Origin: an uncultured Pelagibacteraceae bacterium
GTDB taxonomy: Bacteria; Pseudomonadota; Alphaproteobacteria; Pelagibacterales; Pelagibacteraceae
Assembly: GCA_902586495.1 (NCBI GenBank)
Contig: CACIHQ010000002.1
Span: 40,001-104,000 of the forward strand
Direction: 5' to 3'
DNA length: 64,000 nucleotides
Made by a program: the position numbers and the translations under genes
Notes under the pieces: model-generated
Databases searched by the model: none
What the model saw: only the letters and a program-made list of their open reading frames with translations
What the model was told of the DNA's origin: nothing
Shown: positions 45,718 through 54,393 of the stretch, piece by piece
How the letters are laid out: every line of letters begins with the position of its first letter
Numbering within the stretch: position 1 is the first letter of the stretch

Positions 45718-46771
45718 AAACCCCAAGATTGATTGCAGCACCTACAGCAGGAATATTTTTTAAACCAAGATTTTTTTGTGCCATATTATTATAACGACCT
45801 CCTGCAATATAAGTCTTTGTTTTATTTCTTAGTTTTATATCTATTGAAAAATTGAATGAGTCATAATACTCAACTTCTTTACCTCGACCATTGCTGGCTG
45901 AAAACTCATACTTAAAATTTTTTTGACTAAAATTAGTAATTGGGAAAAAATCTTTACTAACAAATATACTCAAATTATATTTTTTGAAAAATCTATTTAG
46001 TTGATCTGGTGCATCTTTTAAAGATGTTTTAATTTTAAGAAACTCTTTAATTATTCTTGCACTGTACTTTCCTGTTTTTGTTGTTCTTGGATTAATTACT
46101 TTATTTTCATATCTGGAAAGTATTTCTTTATACGATCTTCCTGCAATCATCCTGCTTTGGCTGTCCTTTTTCATTTTAAGATAAATTTTATGATCAGCAG
46201 AAACTACAAAAGGATCGATATCTAGATTGCTTTCTAATCTTTTTAAGAGTTCTGAAAAATATTTCTCATTCCAGTAAAATTTGATAAGACGATTTTGCCA
46301 TCGAGGTACGACTGGAAGTTTTCTAATTAAAAGTTCAAATAATTTAAAATTTCCAATTTTTATTGTTGCCTTTTTAAATCCCGAGGTTTTTAACATTTTT
46401 ATCGATGTATCAATAATTTCCTTGTCATCTTTATTTTCATCCTTAGATGAAAAAATCTCTATTCCTATTTGATCAATAACTGTCTTTTTATTATTATATG
46501 ATTTTCTAAAAGCGTTGCCTGAGTAAAAAATTTTTTCTCTTTTATCGACATCTTTTTTCGCATAATGCAAAATAGCCGAAAGACTTAGATCGGGATTTAG
46601 TGCAAATTCTTTACCTTTAGAATTATTAAAAGAAAACAAATATTTTCTAAAATTTTCACCTGATCTTTGAAGAATATGACTGGTCTCTATTACAGGAGGC
46701 AATTCAATAAACTTAAATCCTCTGGACTTAATAGTTTTAAGGATTTTGTTAGATAAATTTTTTGATCTCAT
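45710..46771 (-). CDS. hisZ: ATP phosphoribosyltransferase regulatory subunit HisZ
   Basis: HisZ is a catalytically inactive relative of histidyl-tRNA synthetase that binds short HisG and confers histidine feedback. The 353-residue protein has a class II-like fold with DLSLSAILHYAKK and the late GGRYNNMAQKNLGLKNIPAVG. It lies between hisS and hisG and overlaps both (23 bp and 8 bp), making hisS-hisZ-hisG one unit. Sequence is divergent, but context makes the call firm. Confidence 0.9.
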   Translation of the reverse strand: MRSKNLSNKILKTIKSRGFKFIELPPVIETSHILQRSGENFRKYLFSFNNSKGKEFALNPDLSLSAILHYAKKDVDKREKIFYSGNAFRKSYNNKKTVIDQIGIEIFSSKDENKDDKEIIDTSIKMLKTSGFKKATIKIGNFKLFELLIRKLPVVPRWQNRLIKFYWNEKYFSELLKRLESNLDIDPFVVSADHKIYLKMKKDSQSRMIAGRSYKEILSRYENKVINPRTTKTGKYSARIIKEFLKIKTSLKDAPDQLNRFFKKYNLSIFVSKDFFPITNFSQKNFKYEFSASNGRGKEVEYYDSFNFSIDIKLRNKTKTYIAGGRYNNMAQKNLGLKNIPAVGAAINLGVYE

Positions 46772-48146
46772 TTATTAAATTTTCTTTTGGAAACGATTTT
46801 TGATTATTTTCACCTTTAACACCGAGTAAATTTTTTAATGTTACTTTGTTTTCTTTAAACTCATTTTCTCCACAAATTACAGCAACTGGGCACCCTCTTT
46901 TATTTGCATAGGTCAGCTGCTTACCAAGATTTTTTTTACTATCTAGAAATATTTCCGAATTAATATTATTTTTTCTTAAATTATCTAAAATTTCATAATA
47001 ATCTTTTAAATATTTTTCATCCATCACACATACAATTACTGGTTTTTGTTCATCAATTTCTACCTGATCTAATTGCATCATTGCAAATAACAATCTATCA
47101 ACACCAATACTTATGCCGGTACCAGGAATATCCAGACCTTTAAATCTAGAAATCAATTTATTGTATTGTCCACCTGAACAAATACTTCCTATATCGACTT
47201 CTTTGCCTTTATTATTTTTTGCTTTAAAATTTAAATTAGTTTCAACACAAAAACCGTCGTAATAATCAAGACCTCTAACAATTTTAAAATTAGTTTTGAC
47301 TTGATCAAAATAAGACCCAAAACTTAAAATTTTAAAAAATTCCTCTAGTTCTTTAATTCCCTCTTGTGTAAGAGGGTTTTTAAAATTTTGTTTTAATTCC
47401 TTTAAATCCTTAATTTTTAAAAAATCTAAAATTTTGGATGCTTGATCATTACTTAAATCAGCTCCTTTTGTAATAGCTCCACTTTTATCTTTTCTCTCTT
47501 TTTTTAATAATTCTTCTACTCCCTTTAATCCAAAGTCAGGTTTATCTAATTTATCGATCGCTCTCATTACTTTAATCTTTTTATTTCCTGGGATTTTAAG
47601 ATCCTCAATTAAACCTTGAACAATTTTTCTATTACTAACATTGATAGTAAACTGATCTTTATTTAAACCACATTCAATTAAAGTACTTGCAACAAGACTG
47701 CACAATTCGGCATTTGCTTGAGCTGAATTAACACTACCTACAATATCACAATCTGCCTGTGTAAATTCTCTAAAACGGGCATTGCCAGACTTTTCATTTC
47801 TGAATACATTTTGAATAGCGTATCTTTTATATATTGATGGAAGTTCTTGATTATTTTGTGCAACAAATCTGGCTAATGGACTAGAGAGATCATATCTCAA
47901 AGTAATATTTTTTTCACCATCATTAAAAGAGAAAACATCAGACATAGGATTACTATCATCCTCTGCAAGAAAGGAACCAATATTTTCTGCAATTTCAAAT
48001 GACGGAGTCTCTAGTGGATCAAATCCATATTTTATAAAATTCTTCTCAATAACCTTTAAAAGTTTTTTTTTGAGAAATAATTTTTTATTCCATCTATCTT
48101 CGAATCCTGATGGTAAACCAGGAATTAATTTATTATCTTTGTTCAT
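46749..48146 (-). CDS. hisS: histidyl-tRNA synthetase
   Basis: HisRS charges tRNA-His. I start it at 48146 (Met-Asn-Lys-Asp), giving 465 residues. A longer frame to 48194 would run into the tRNA-His gene. Class II motifs are present (LRYDLSSPLARF; FREFTQADCDIVG; IVRGLDYYDGFCVE; GTGISIGVDRL). The start codon is only 4 nt after the CCA end of tRNA-His on the same strand, so processing of the tRNA would leave a nearly leaderless hisS message. Confidence 0.95.
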   Translation of the reverse strand: MNKDNKLIPGLPSGFEDRWNKKLFLKKKLLKVIEKNFIKYGFDPLETPSFEIAENIGSFLAEDDSNPMSDVFSFNDGEKNITLRYDLSSPLARFVAQNNQELPSIYKRYAIQNVFRNEKSGNARFREFTQADCDIVGSVNSAQANAELCSLVASTLIECGLNKDQFTINVSNRKIVQGLIEDLKIPGNKKIKVMRAIDKLDKPDFGLKGVEELLKKERKDKSGAITKGADLSNDQASKILDFLKIKDLKELKQNFKNPLTQEGIKELEEFFKILSFGSYFDQVKTNFKIVRGLDYYDGFCVETNLNFKAKNNKGKEVDIGSICSGGQYNKLISRFKGLDIPGTGISIGVDRLLFAMMQLDQVEIDEQKPVIVCVMDEKYLKDYYEILDNLRKNNINSEIFLDSKKNLGKQLTYANKRGCPVAVICGENEFKENKVTLKNLLGVKGENNQKSFPKENLINEIKKFI

Positions 48147-48150
48147 TTTT

Positions 48151-48225
48151 TGGTACCCGGGCTGAGAGTCGAACTCAAACTTAAAGTTCCACAAACTTCC
48201 GTGCTAACCATTACACCACCCGGGC
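48151..48225 (-). tRNA. tRNA-His (GUG)
   Basis: This is a 75-nt cloverleaf with anticodon GTG in loop TTGTGGA, T-loop TTCGACT and encoded CCA. The base before position 1 is A rather than the usual G-1. The discriminator is A73, and the first pair is G1-U72. Loss of G-1 in tRNA-His is documented in a subset of alphaproteobacteria. The gene directly precedes hisS. Confidence 0.92.
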
Positions 48226-48287
48226 TTATCCTTTTTGTTTTTATCTTATTTTGTGTGGATTTAAAATTATAATTAAGTAGTAAAATG

Positions 48288-48395
48288 CTAGCTTTGGCCA
48301 GCATGAATATGAGTATGCACAACTATTTCGTTTCCTTTAAGAGACATTCTTAAAGTAGCGTAGTTAGTCCATTTAATTAACTCATATTTTTTCAT
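48288..48395 (-). CDS. small hypothetical protein (35 residues)
   Basis: This is an ATG-to-TAG frame between the cspA terminator and tRNA-His. The product starts MKKYELIKWTNYATLRMSL and ends IVVHTHIHAGQS. It is balanced in composition and not low-complexity, unlike chance frames in this AT-rich DNA. The two His-x-His elements could bind metal, which is speculation. I do not recognise a family. Confidence 0.5.
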   Translation of the reverse strand: MKKYELIKWTNYATLRMSLKGNEIVVHTHIHAGQS

Positions 48396-48432
48396 TAAAT
48401 GCTTTTTAGACAAATAATTTTATAATGCAACC

Positions 48433-48480
48433 TTAAAAAAAAAGGACGTAAATTCTTATTTAAAGAAAAACGTCCTTTAT
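48433..48480 (-). terminator. rho-independent terminator of cspA
   Basis: On the minus strand AAAGGACGT pairs perfectly with ACGTCCTTT (48470-48478 with 48441-48449) around a 20-base loop and runs into nine T residues. It lies 14 bp after the cspA stop. It is the clearest terminator in the window; most other gene ends overlap instead. Confidence 0.8.
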
Positions 48481-48493
48481 ATAAATTTAATGA

Positions 48494-48706
48494 TTAATCT
48501 AATTTTTTTAGATTTACTGCTGAAGGACCTTTTGGTCCATCCTCTAGGGTAAATTCTATTTTATCACCTTCATTCAAAAATCGCATTCCAGCTGCTTTTA
48601 CTGCTGATGCATGAACAAAAGCATCTTTTTCTTTGTCATCTCTTTCGATAAAACCATAACCTTTTTTACCGTTAAACCACTTTACTTTACCTTGTATTGT
48701 ACTCAT
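48494..48706 (-). CDS. cold-shock domain protein
   Basis: This is a 70-residue CspA-family RNA chaperone. Both RNA-binding motifs are present in close to consensus form ([12 protein letters not shown] and DAFVHASAV). The domain fills the whole protein. It has its own strong terminator and a TATAAT at 48733-48738 on the minus strand upstream, so it is probably a separate unit after tRNA-Phe. Confidence 0.95.
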   Translation of the reverse strand: MSTIQGKVKWFNGKKGYGFIERDDKEKDAFVHASAVKAAGMRFLNEGDKIEFTLEDGPKGPSAVNLKKLD

Positions 48707-48786
48707 CTTATTTCTTAGTCCTTTTGTTAATTATTATATTTAGAAATTAATTTGTTTTGGGGTAATTTCAAGATGAAATCTTGTGG

Positions 48787-48861
48787 TGGTGGCTGAGGAA
48801 GGATTCGCACCTCCGACACAAGCCTTTTCAGGGCTCTGCTCTACTCCTGAGCTACTCAGCC
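48787..48861 (-). tRNA. tRNA-Phe (GAA)
   Basis: This is a 75-nt cloverleaf with acceptor GGCTGAG/CTCAGCC, anticodon GAA in loop CTGAAAA, and encoded CCA. A second CCA follows immediately (48784-48786). The 5' end is 6 nt after the infA stop on the same strand, so the tRNA probably marks the 3' end of the murA-hisD-infA transcript. Confidence 0.95.
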
Positions 48862-48867
48862 TTAAAA

Positions 48868-49083
48868 TTATCCTCTAAAGATTATTCTACCTTTAGTGAG
48901 ATCATAAGGTGTCATTTCAACTGTAACATTATCACCTTGCAAAACTCTGATTCTGTTTTTTCTTAATTTCCCAGCAGTGTGAGCTGTAACAGTATGACCA
49001 TTTTCTAGCTGTACTCTAAACATTGCATTAGGTAATAAATCTGTAACTTTACCTTTGAATTCAAGTAGATCTTGTTTTGACAA
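48868..49083 (-). CDS. infA: translation initiation factor IF-1
   Basis: IF-1 binds the ribosomal A site during initiation. The 71-residue OB-fold protein shows [20 protein letters not shown] and the conserved end [14 protein letters not shown]. The length and sequence are standard. It lies 6 nt after hisD, in the murA-DUF2948-hisD-infA order seen across alphaproteobacteria. Confidence 0.97.
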   Translation of the reverse strand: MSKQDLLEFKGKVTDLLPNAMFRVQLENGHTVTAHTAGKLRKNRIRVLQGDNVTVEMTPYDLTKGRIIFRG

Positions 49084-49089
49084 ATTTAT

Positions 49090-50376
49090 TTACTCCTTGT
49101 TTTTAATTCTTTTTATGATGGATTGAGCATGACCTTTTAACCCCTCATAGTTTGCAAGAGTTATAACTGATGGCCCAAGACTTTCAATCCCCTTTTTTGA
49201 TATGTTTATATAAGAAATTCTTTTAAAAAATTCATTTACACTTATCCCACTTGAATATTTCGCAGAACCATTTGTCGGTAATATATGGTTTGAACCAACA
49301 TTATAATCTGTCATTGCCATAACAGCATATTTTCCAAGACATATTGATCCAGAATTTTTAATTTTTGAAACAACCGATTTATAATTCTTAATATTAAGCT
49401 CTAGATGCTCAGGCGCAATTTTATTTACAATATCAATTATTTTATTATCCTTAGATACATACATTAAAATTCCATTACTCTTTAAACTTTTTCTTGCAAC
49501 AGATCCTCTTGGAATACTTTTTAATTGCTTTGCAATTTCTATCTGAACTTTATTAATCAAATTTTTATCTTTTGAAATTAAAATACATTGCGCTAGAGGA
49601 TCATGTTCTGCTTGGCCTATTAAATCACTAGCTATCCATTCAGGATTTGAATATCTATCACAAACAATCGTTATTTCAGATGGTCCTGCTGTCATACCTT
49701 CAATTCCTACATCTCCGAAAACCTCTTTCTTTGCAGCTGCAACATATGAATTTCCTGGTCCAACAATTTTATCAACTTTTTTAATTTTTTTTGTACCATA
49801 GGAAACTGCAGCAATTGCTGATGGACCCCCTATAGAGTAAATCTCTTTTATCCTGCACTTTTTTGCTGCATATAATACTGCAGGGTTTTGATTACCTTTA
49901 TAGCCAGGATTAATCATTACAACTCTCTTAACACCTGCAACCATAGCTGGAATAGCGTTCATCAAAACACTTGAGGGGTAAGATGCGGTTGAACCAGGTA
50001 CATAAATAGCCACTGAGTCTATTGGTAAAAATTTATACTCGAGTTTATTTTTAAATTTATCTGTGTATGAAATATTTTTGAATTTTTGGAGAGAATGGAA
50101 CTTATAAATTCTGTTATATGCTATATCAATTGCTTTCCTAACTTTGGGATCTAAAGACATAATTGATTTGTTAATTTGTTTTGGACTTGGAACAATTTTA
50201 TTATTTTTATTAAATTTTTTTTCGTATTTAATTAGAGCCTTATCACCATTACTTTTTACATCATTAATTATTTTAGTTACTGATATTTTATTAGATATTA
50301 TTTTTTTCCTTCTTTTATAAATTAAGCTATCTAGAGTTTTGTCAAAGTTTCTGTTTTTGCTAATTAATACTTTCAT
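49090..50376 (-). CDS. hisD: histidinol dehydrogenase
   Basis: HisD performs the last two oxidations to histidine with NAD and zinc. The 428-residue protein has YVPGSTASYPSSVLMNAIPA, the family signature IAPEHLEL, and the zinc-site QAEHD and MTDYNVGSNH segments. The gene is separate from the hisS-hisZ-hisG set and sits in the murA cluster, as in other alphaproteobacteria. Confidence 0.96.
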   Translation of the reverse strand: MKVLISKNRNFDKTLDSLIYKRRKKIISNKISVTKIINDVKSNGDKALIKYEKKFNKNNKIVPSPKQINKSIMSLDPKVRKAIDIAYNRIYKFHSLQKFKNISYTDKFKNKLEYKFLPIDSVAIYVPGSTASYPSSVLMNAIPAMVAGVKRVVMINPGYKGNQNPAVLYAAKKCRIKEIYSIGGPSAIAAVSYGTKKIKKVDKIVGPGNSYVAAAKKEVFGDVGIEGMTAGPSEITIVCDRYSNPEWIASDLIGQAEHDPLAQCILISKDKNLINKVQIEIAKQLKSIPRGSVARKSLKSNGILMYVSKDNKIIDIVNKIAPEHLELNIKNYKSVVSKIKNSGSICLGKYAVMAMTDYNVGSNHILPTNGSAKYSSGISVNEFFKRISYINISKKGIESLGPSVITLANYEGLKGHAQSIIKRIKNKE

Positions 50377-50387
50377 AACTATCTAAT

Positions 50388-50771
50388 TTAATTCTGATCC
50401 TCAAGTCGTGCCTCTATAGTCTCTGTGGTCAAAACAATATGAGAATTATTATTAAAAATAAGATTTATTTCATAATCATCTTTATTTTTCAAATAATCAA
50501 TTCCAATTAATTCTAAGACTAAATCTTTATTTAATTGATTAATATTTTTTGATCTTACTTTATCTACAAAATCAAACCTGCAGATACTATTGATTTTCTC
50601 GTGATCTTGACCAGTTTCAATTGCTGTTCTTTCGATAGATAGTAAAAAAACCTTACTTGAGGAAAGATATTTGATATCAGCTATTTTTACTTTTGCCCCT
50701 GAACTGCATGCAGAAATCATTTGTAAACCTTCCTGATCGTTTGCAATTATTTTTGCTAGATACTTGTTCAT
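50388..50771 (-). CDS. DUF2948 family protein
   Basis: This is a 127-residue protein of unknown function. The start (NKYLAKIIANDQEGLQMISA), the central CRFDFVDKVRSKNINQ and the end IEARLED match DUF2948, an alphaproteobacterial family encoded between murA and hisD. It overlaps murA by 4 bp. There is no signal or membrane segment. Confidence 0.85.
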   Translation of the reverse strand: MNKYLAKIIANDQEGLQMISACSSGAKVKIADIKYLSSSKVFLLSIERTAIETGQDHEKINSICRFDFVDKVRSKNINQLNKDLVLELIGIDYLKNKDDYEINLIFNNNSHIVLTTETIEARLEDQN

Positions 50772-52030
50772 TTTTTAACTCTTTTAATTTTAACACCAAT
50801 TCTTTTCAGTTTTCCCTCTAAATTTTCATATCCCCTATCTAAATGGTAAATTCTATTAATAGAGGATTTACCGTCTGAAATCATTGCCGCTAAAACAAGT
50901 GCTACTGATGCTCTTAAATCACTAGACATTAACTCTGCACCAATAAATTTTGTATTTCCCTCAATTAAAGCTTTATTCTTTTTAATTTGAATATTTGCAC
51001 CAAGTCTTTGAAGTTCTCCAACATGAAGAAATCTATTTTCAAAAATATTTTCAGTAATTGAACTCTTTCCGTTTGCTCTACACATTAAAACCATTAATTG
51101 TGATTGCATGTCAGTCGCTATACCAGGCCATTCTTTTGTTTTTATATTTTTAATAGGTTTGATCTTTTTAGGTCCGGTTATTACAATCTTATTGACGTCA
51201 ATTTTTATTCTTGCTCCAACTTTTTTTAATAACTCAAGCTCCTTTTTTATGACATTTGGGTTAAAATTTTTAATCTCAAGATTACCTTTGGTGAGAGTTG
51301 CAGCTACACAAAAAGTACCAGCTTCAATTCTATCGGCCATAACAGTATATTCAGTTTGATTTAATTTGTCCGTGCCTAAAATTTTACATGTTCTTCCAAA
51401 CCATTTAATTTTTGCACCACCTGAATTCAAAAAATTTGTTAGATCTTTTATCTCAGGTTCTATAGCACAATTTTTCAAAACTGTTTTACCTTTTGCTAAA
51501 CATGCTGCTATAATTAAATTTTCTGTTGCACCAACACTTATTTTAGGAAATTTTATTATATTACCCTTAAGTCTTCCATTAGTTTTGGCTAAAATGTACC
51601 CATCTTTAATTTTATAGCTCATACCTAATTTTTTTAACGCTGAAAGATGATAATTTATTGGTCTAGCTCCTATCAAACATCCCCCGGGTAAAGAAGTTTT
51701 AGATTTATAAAATTTTGAAATTAATGGGCCTAAAACTAAAATCGATCCTCTCATCGTCTTAACAAGGGAGTAACTCGCGTAAGTTCTCATTTTCTTTTTG
51801 TTAATAATTTTTACAGTTTTTTTATCTTTGGATATAATAATTCTTGAACCAAGAGATTTTAATAAGCTTAGCATAGTCTTTATATCTTTTACTCTTGGTA
51901 AATTTTTTATAATTACTGGCTTATCAAATAGTAGAGTTGCAGCCAGAATCGGAAGGGATGCATTTTTGGATCCTGAAATTGAGACTTTACCCTTGAGTTT
52001 ACAAGGACCATTAATCAGAAATTTATCCAT
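50768..52030 (-). CDS. murA: UDP-N-acetylglucosamine 1-carboxyvinyltransferase
   Basis: MurA commits UDP-GlcNAc to peptidoglycan by adding enolpyruvate from PEP. The 420-residue protein has ISGSKNASLPILAA near the N-terminus and the catalytic cysteine loop GGCLIGARP with Cys118 (fosfomycin-binding type). The C-terminus has SDLRASVALVLAAM. It is the first gene of the murA-DUF2948-hisD-infA unit, 3 nt after dcd. Confidence 0.96.
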   Translation of the reverse strand: MDKFLINGPCKLKGKVSISGSKNASLPILAATLLFDKPVIIKNLPRVKDIKTMLSLLKSLGSRIIISKDKKTVKIINKKKMRTYASYSLVKTMRGSILVLGPLISKFYKSKTSLPGGCLIGARPINYHLSALKKLGMSYKIKDGYILAKTNGRLKGNIIKFPKISVGATENLIIAACLAKGKTVLKNCAIEPEIKDLTNFLNSGGAKIKWFGRTCKILGTDKLNQTEYTVMADRIEAGTFCVAATLTKGNLEIKNFNPNVIKKELELLKKVGARIKIDVNKIVITGPKKIKPIKNIKTKEWPGIATDMQSQLMVLMCRANGKSSITENIFENRFLHVGELQRLGANIQIKKNKALIEGNTKFIGAELMSSDLRASVALVLAAMISDGKSSINRIYHLDRGYENLEGKLKRIGVKIKRVKK

Positions 52031-52033
52031 AAA

Positions 52034-52594
52034 TTACTTTTTTATTTTAGCAACTTGAATAGTGGTTTGTCCCTGATATTTGCCATTTTTTGATTTATAA
52101 GTCGTTTCTGGTTGTGTGTCAGATTTAAAAAATAAAAATTGAGCTATCCCCTCATTTGAATAAATTTTTGCAGGGTTAGGTGTTGTGTTGCTTAACTCAA
52201 TAACAATATTACCTTCAAACTCATTTTCAATAGGAGTAACATTACATATTATTCCTGTTCGGGCATATGTACTTTTACCAACACAAATACAAAGCACATC
52301 TTTTGGTATTCTAAAATATTCTATGGTTTTTGCTAAAACAAAGGAATTAGGTGGAATAATACAATAAGGTCCTTTTCTCTCTATAAAGTTATCGTCAGAA
52401 AAGTTTTTTGGATCAACTAAAGAGCTATTTACATTTGTGAATATCCTATATTCATCTGATATTCTTACATCATACCCCATGCTACTTAGTCCATAAGATA
52501 TTTTTCCTTCAGATACTTGATGATCTAAAAATGGCTCAATCATATCATGCTCTTCACACATTTTTTTAATCCAAGTATCCGGCTGTATAGACAT
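52034..52594 (-). CDS. dcd: dCTP deaminase
   Basis: Dcd turns dCTP into dUTP, the usual bacterial route toward dTTP. The 186-residue protein has [13 protein letters not shown] and the catalytic-Glu strand [13 protein letters not shown]. The start codon overlaps the stop of the preceding 33-codon gene by one base (TAATG), so its translation is probably coupled. Confidence 0.95.
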   Translation of the reverse strand: MSIQPDTWIKKMCEEHDMIEPFLDHQVSEGKISYGLSSMGYDVRISDEYRIFTNVNSSLVDPKNFSDDNFIERKGPYCIIPPNSFVLAKTIEYFRIPKDVLCICVGKSTYARTGIICNVTPIENEFEGNIVIELSNTTPNPAKIYSNEGIAQFLFFKSDTQPETTYKSKNGKYQGQTTIQVAKIKK

Positions 52595-52695
52595 TATTTT
52601 GATTTCTTTTTATTTTTTTTTTGAAAAATTTTTCTCTTTTTTAAATTCTTTTTAAGCGCCAGACTTAAGCGCTCATCTTTATTTTTTGTAATCAT
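52594..52695 (-). CDS. small basic hypothetical protein (33 residues)
   Basis: This is a 33-codon gene starting [18 protein letters not shown] and continuing with lysine-rich sequence. It is tied into a gene chain: its ATG overlaps the TGA of the gene before it (ATGA) and its TAA overlaps the dcd ATG (TAATG). The RL[12 protein letters not shown] pattern resembles short basic proteins annotated in other alphaproteobacteria (recalled). Function is unknown; RNA or ribosome binding is possible. Confidence 0.72.
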   Translation of the reverse strand: MITKNKDERLSLALKKNLKKRKIFQKKNKKKSK

Positions 52696-52892
52696 TCTTT
52701 ATTAGGATTTGTGAGGAAATCTAAAGTTATTGGTTTTGATGTATCTAAAACTTTGTCTTTATTATCGTCTTTTTTAGGTCCTTCCTTCGCTAATCTTTTT
52801 GCTTTTTTTTCAGCAAGCTTTTTTTCTCTTTTAGCTTGCTTTTCCATAAGCTTAGCGCTTTTTGTTGATTTATAATCGTAATGAATTCCCAT
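52692..52892 (-). CDS. small charged hypothetical protein
   Basis: This is a 66-residue protein with a short N-terminal motif (GIHYDYKS), a long lysine/glutamate/alanine helix (about 15-40), then a proline-containing end ([18 protein letters not shown]). It is first in a set with the 33-residue gene and dcd. I do not recognise a family. The coupled overlap downstream supports that it is expressed. Confidence 0.6.
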   Translation of the reverse strand: MGIHYDYKSTKSAKLMEKQAKREKKLAEKKAKRLAKEGPKKDDNKDKVLDTSKPITLDFLTNPNKE

Positions 52893-52946
52893 AAAATTTC
52901 CTTGGTAAGATATAAATCATATTATTCAAAAAATTAAGGCAATAAT

Positions 52947-52976
52947 TTGAAAAAAATGCTTTATTATCAATGTAAT
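52947..52976 (+). promoter_or_regulatory. candidate promoter of tRNA-Thr
   Basis: TTGAAA (52947-52952), an 18-bp spacer and TGTAAT (52971-52976) precede the tRNA. The predicted start near 52983 is 10 nt before the mature 5' end. The match is moderate. Confidence 0.4.
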
Positions 52977-52992
52977 TAGAATTGATTTAACT

Positions 52993-53066
52993 GCTCCTAT
53001 AGTTAAATGGTATAACGTGTCCATGGTAAGGATAAATTTCAAGTTCGATTCTTGGTGGGAGCACCA
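52993..53066 (+). tRNA. tRNA-Thr (GGU)
   Basis: This is a 74-nt cloverleaf with acceptor GCTCCTA/TGGGAGC, anticodon GGT in loop ATGGTAA, T-loop TTCGATT and encoded CCA. The very next base (53067) is the end of the convergent VTT-domain gene, so there is no spacer at all. No terminator is seen. Confidence 0.92.
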
Positions 53067-53789
53067 TTAATTTTTATAAAATAACTTTCTTAAAAAAATC
53101 GTAATTAAAACTAAGCTTAAGAAAGCTAAAATTGGAATATATATTTCAGGTGAAAAAATTATTTCTGTAATTTTGGGTAATTCTGAATTTTGATCTATTA
53201 TTTTTTCTAAGCCACTACCTATAGAAACTACTAAGAAACTTTGTGGAACAATACCTATAAAAGACGCAAAGAAAAAATTTCTTGTTTTTACATTAAAAAT
53301 TGTGGGCAAGATACAACTAAGCTGCCAAGGTATGCCTCCAATAAATCTATAAATTAACAAATAATAGAATTCAGATTTTTTAAATTTGTTCTCAAGATTT
53401 TCATACTTGCTTAAAAATTTTTCTCTGATCAGATCTTTAAGAAAATAATTTCCAAATTCATAAAGAAATGTTGCACCTACACTTAAGCCTATTACAACAA
53501 TAGCAGTCCCTATCCACTTCCCAAATAAAAATCCTCCAAGCAAAGCGATAGGTGAACCAAATCCTAAAAATGGAAATACCCACAATATTGTGAAAACTAA
53601 AAAAATTAAAGAAATTAAAAATAAATTAGAATTTTTGAGTTTTTGAAAATAAATTTTATTATCTTTAATAAAATCATAAGAAGTTATCTCTTGAATACTA
53701 AACTTTGAAAAAAAAATTAATAAGAAAACAGTTATTAAAGTTAAATAACATAAACCTATGATTATTTTAGTTTTTTTAGCTTTTTCCAT
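53067..53789 (-). CDS. TVP38/TMEM64 family membrane protein
   Basis: This is a 240-residue inner-membrane protein with about five or six hydrophobic segments: 10-28, 52-75, 80-105, a re-entrant region near 145-165, 170-190 and 212-235. The VTT (SNARE-associated/DedA-like) core contains GGFLFGKWIGTAIVVIGLSV and YRFIGGIPWQLSC. Relatives include lipid scramblases and DedA transporters, so a lipid or ion function is likely but not specified. It is convergent with tRNA-Thr and diverges from rpmH. Confidence 0.85.
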   Translation of the reverse strand: MEKAKKTKIIIGLCYLTLITVFLLIFFSKFSIQEITSYDFIKDNKIYFQKLKNSNLFLISLIFLVFTILWVFPFLGFGSPIALLGGFLFGKWIGTAIVVIGLSVGATFLYEFGNYFLKDLIREKFLSKYENLENKFKKSEFYYLLIYRFIGGIPWQLSCILPTIFNVKTRNFFFASFIGIVPQSFLVVSIGSGLEKIIDQNSELPKITEIIFSPEIYIPILAFLSLVLITIFLRKLFYKN

Positions 53790-53819
53790 TATTGTTCATC
53801 GTATTCATAAATCTTATAT

Positions 53820-53848
53820 TTGCTATTTATATATTTAATTATTATAAA
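53820..53848 (+). promoter_or_regulatory. candidate rpmH operon promoter
   Basis: TTGCTA (53820-53825), a 17-bp spacer and TATAAA (53843-53848) lie 32 bp before the rpmH start codon. This would drive rpmH-rnpA-yidD-yidC and perhaps the argB run. Confidence 0.5.
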
Positions 53849-53880
53849 GATTGAAATTTTTTATATATTTAACTAGATTT

Positions 53881-54042
53881 ATGAAAAGAACCTATCAACC
53901 CTCTCGCGTAAAAAGAAGTCGAACACATGGTTTTCGTTCCAAAATGAAAACCAAAGGTGGAAGAAAACTTTTGAAAAGAAGGAGAGCTAGAGGCAGAAAG
54001 AATTTAACAGTATCTTCTACTGTAAAAAGAAAAAGAAAATAA
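53881..54042 (+). CDS. rpmH: 50S ribosomal protein L34
   Basis: L34 begins [20 protein letters not shown], the family signature, so I start it at 53881 rather than at a Met ten codons upstream. It has 53 residues; the common length is 44-46. The extra basic tail follows RGRKNLT and is rich in Lys and Arg. It leads the conserved rpmH-rnpA-yidD-yidC operon. Confidence 0.97.
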   Translation: MKRTYQPSRVKRSRTHGFRSKMKTKGGRKLLKRRRARGRKNLTVSSTVKRKRK

Positions 54043-54051
54043 GTTAATTCA

Positions 54052-54393
54052 ATGAAAAGCAAAATAGTTGCTCTTTCAAAAAACGAAGAATTTAAATCAC
54101 TACTAAAAAAGAAAAAAATATCTAATAAATTTGTTACTATTTTTTTCGGCCATTTAGTTAAAAAAAATAATAAGAAATTAAATATTTCATTTGTGACAAA
54201 AAAAAAATTAGGAAATGCTGTGAATAGAAATAAAATAAAGAGAAGATTAAGAAATATTATGGATGATGCGGACAAAAAGATATCCTTGAAATATGATTAT
54301 TCATATCTTGTTATTGCTAAGCCAACTATGTTACATAATGATTTTGAAATAATAAAAAATACCTTATTTAAGGATTTTGAGAAAATTAAATAA
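54052..54393 (+). CDS. rnpA: ribonuclease P protein component
   Basis: RnpA is the protein subunit of RNase P, which trims tRNA 5' ends. The 113-residue protein carries the RNR motif in [16 protein letters not shown]. It is 9 nt after rpmH and its stop overlaps the yidD start by one base. The RNase P RNA gene is not in this window. Confidence 0.94.
   Translation: MKSKIVALSKNEEFKSLLKKKKISNKFVTIFFGHLVKKNNKKLNISFVTKKKLGNAVNRNKIKRRLRNIMDDADKKISLKYDYSYLVIAKPTMLHNDFEIIKNTLFKDFEKIK

Noticed and set aside
48147-48194. Extended start of hisS at 48194
   Set aside because: The added codons would be tRNA-His sequence; the Met at 48146 fits the family.
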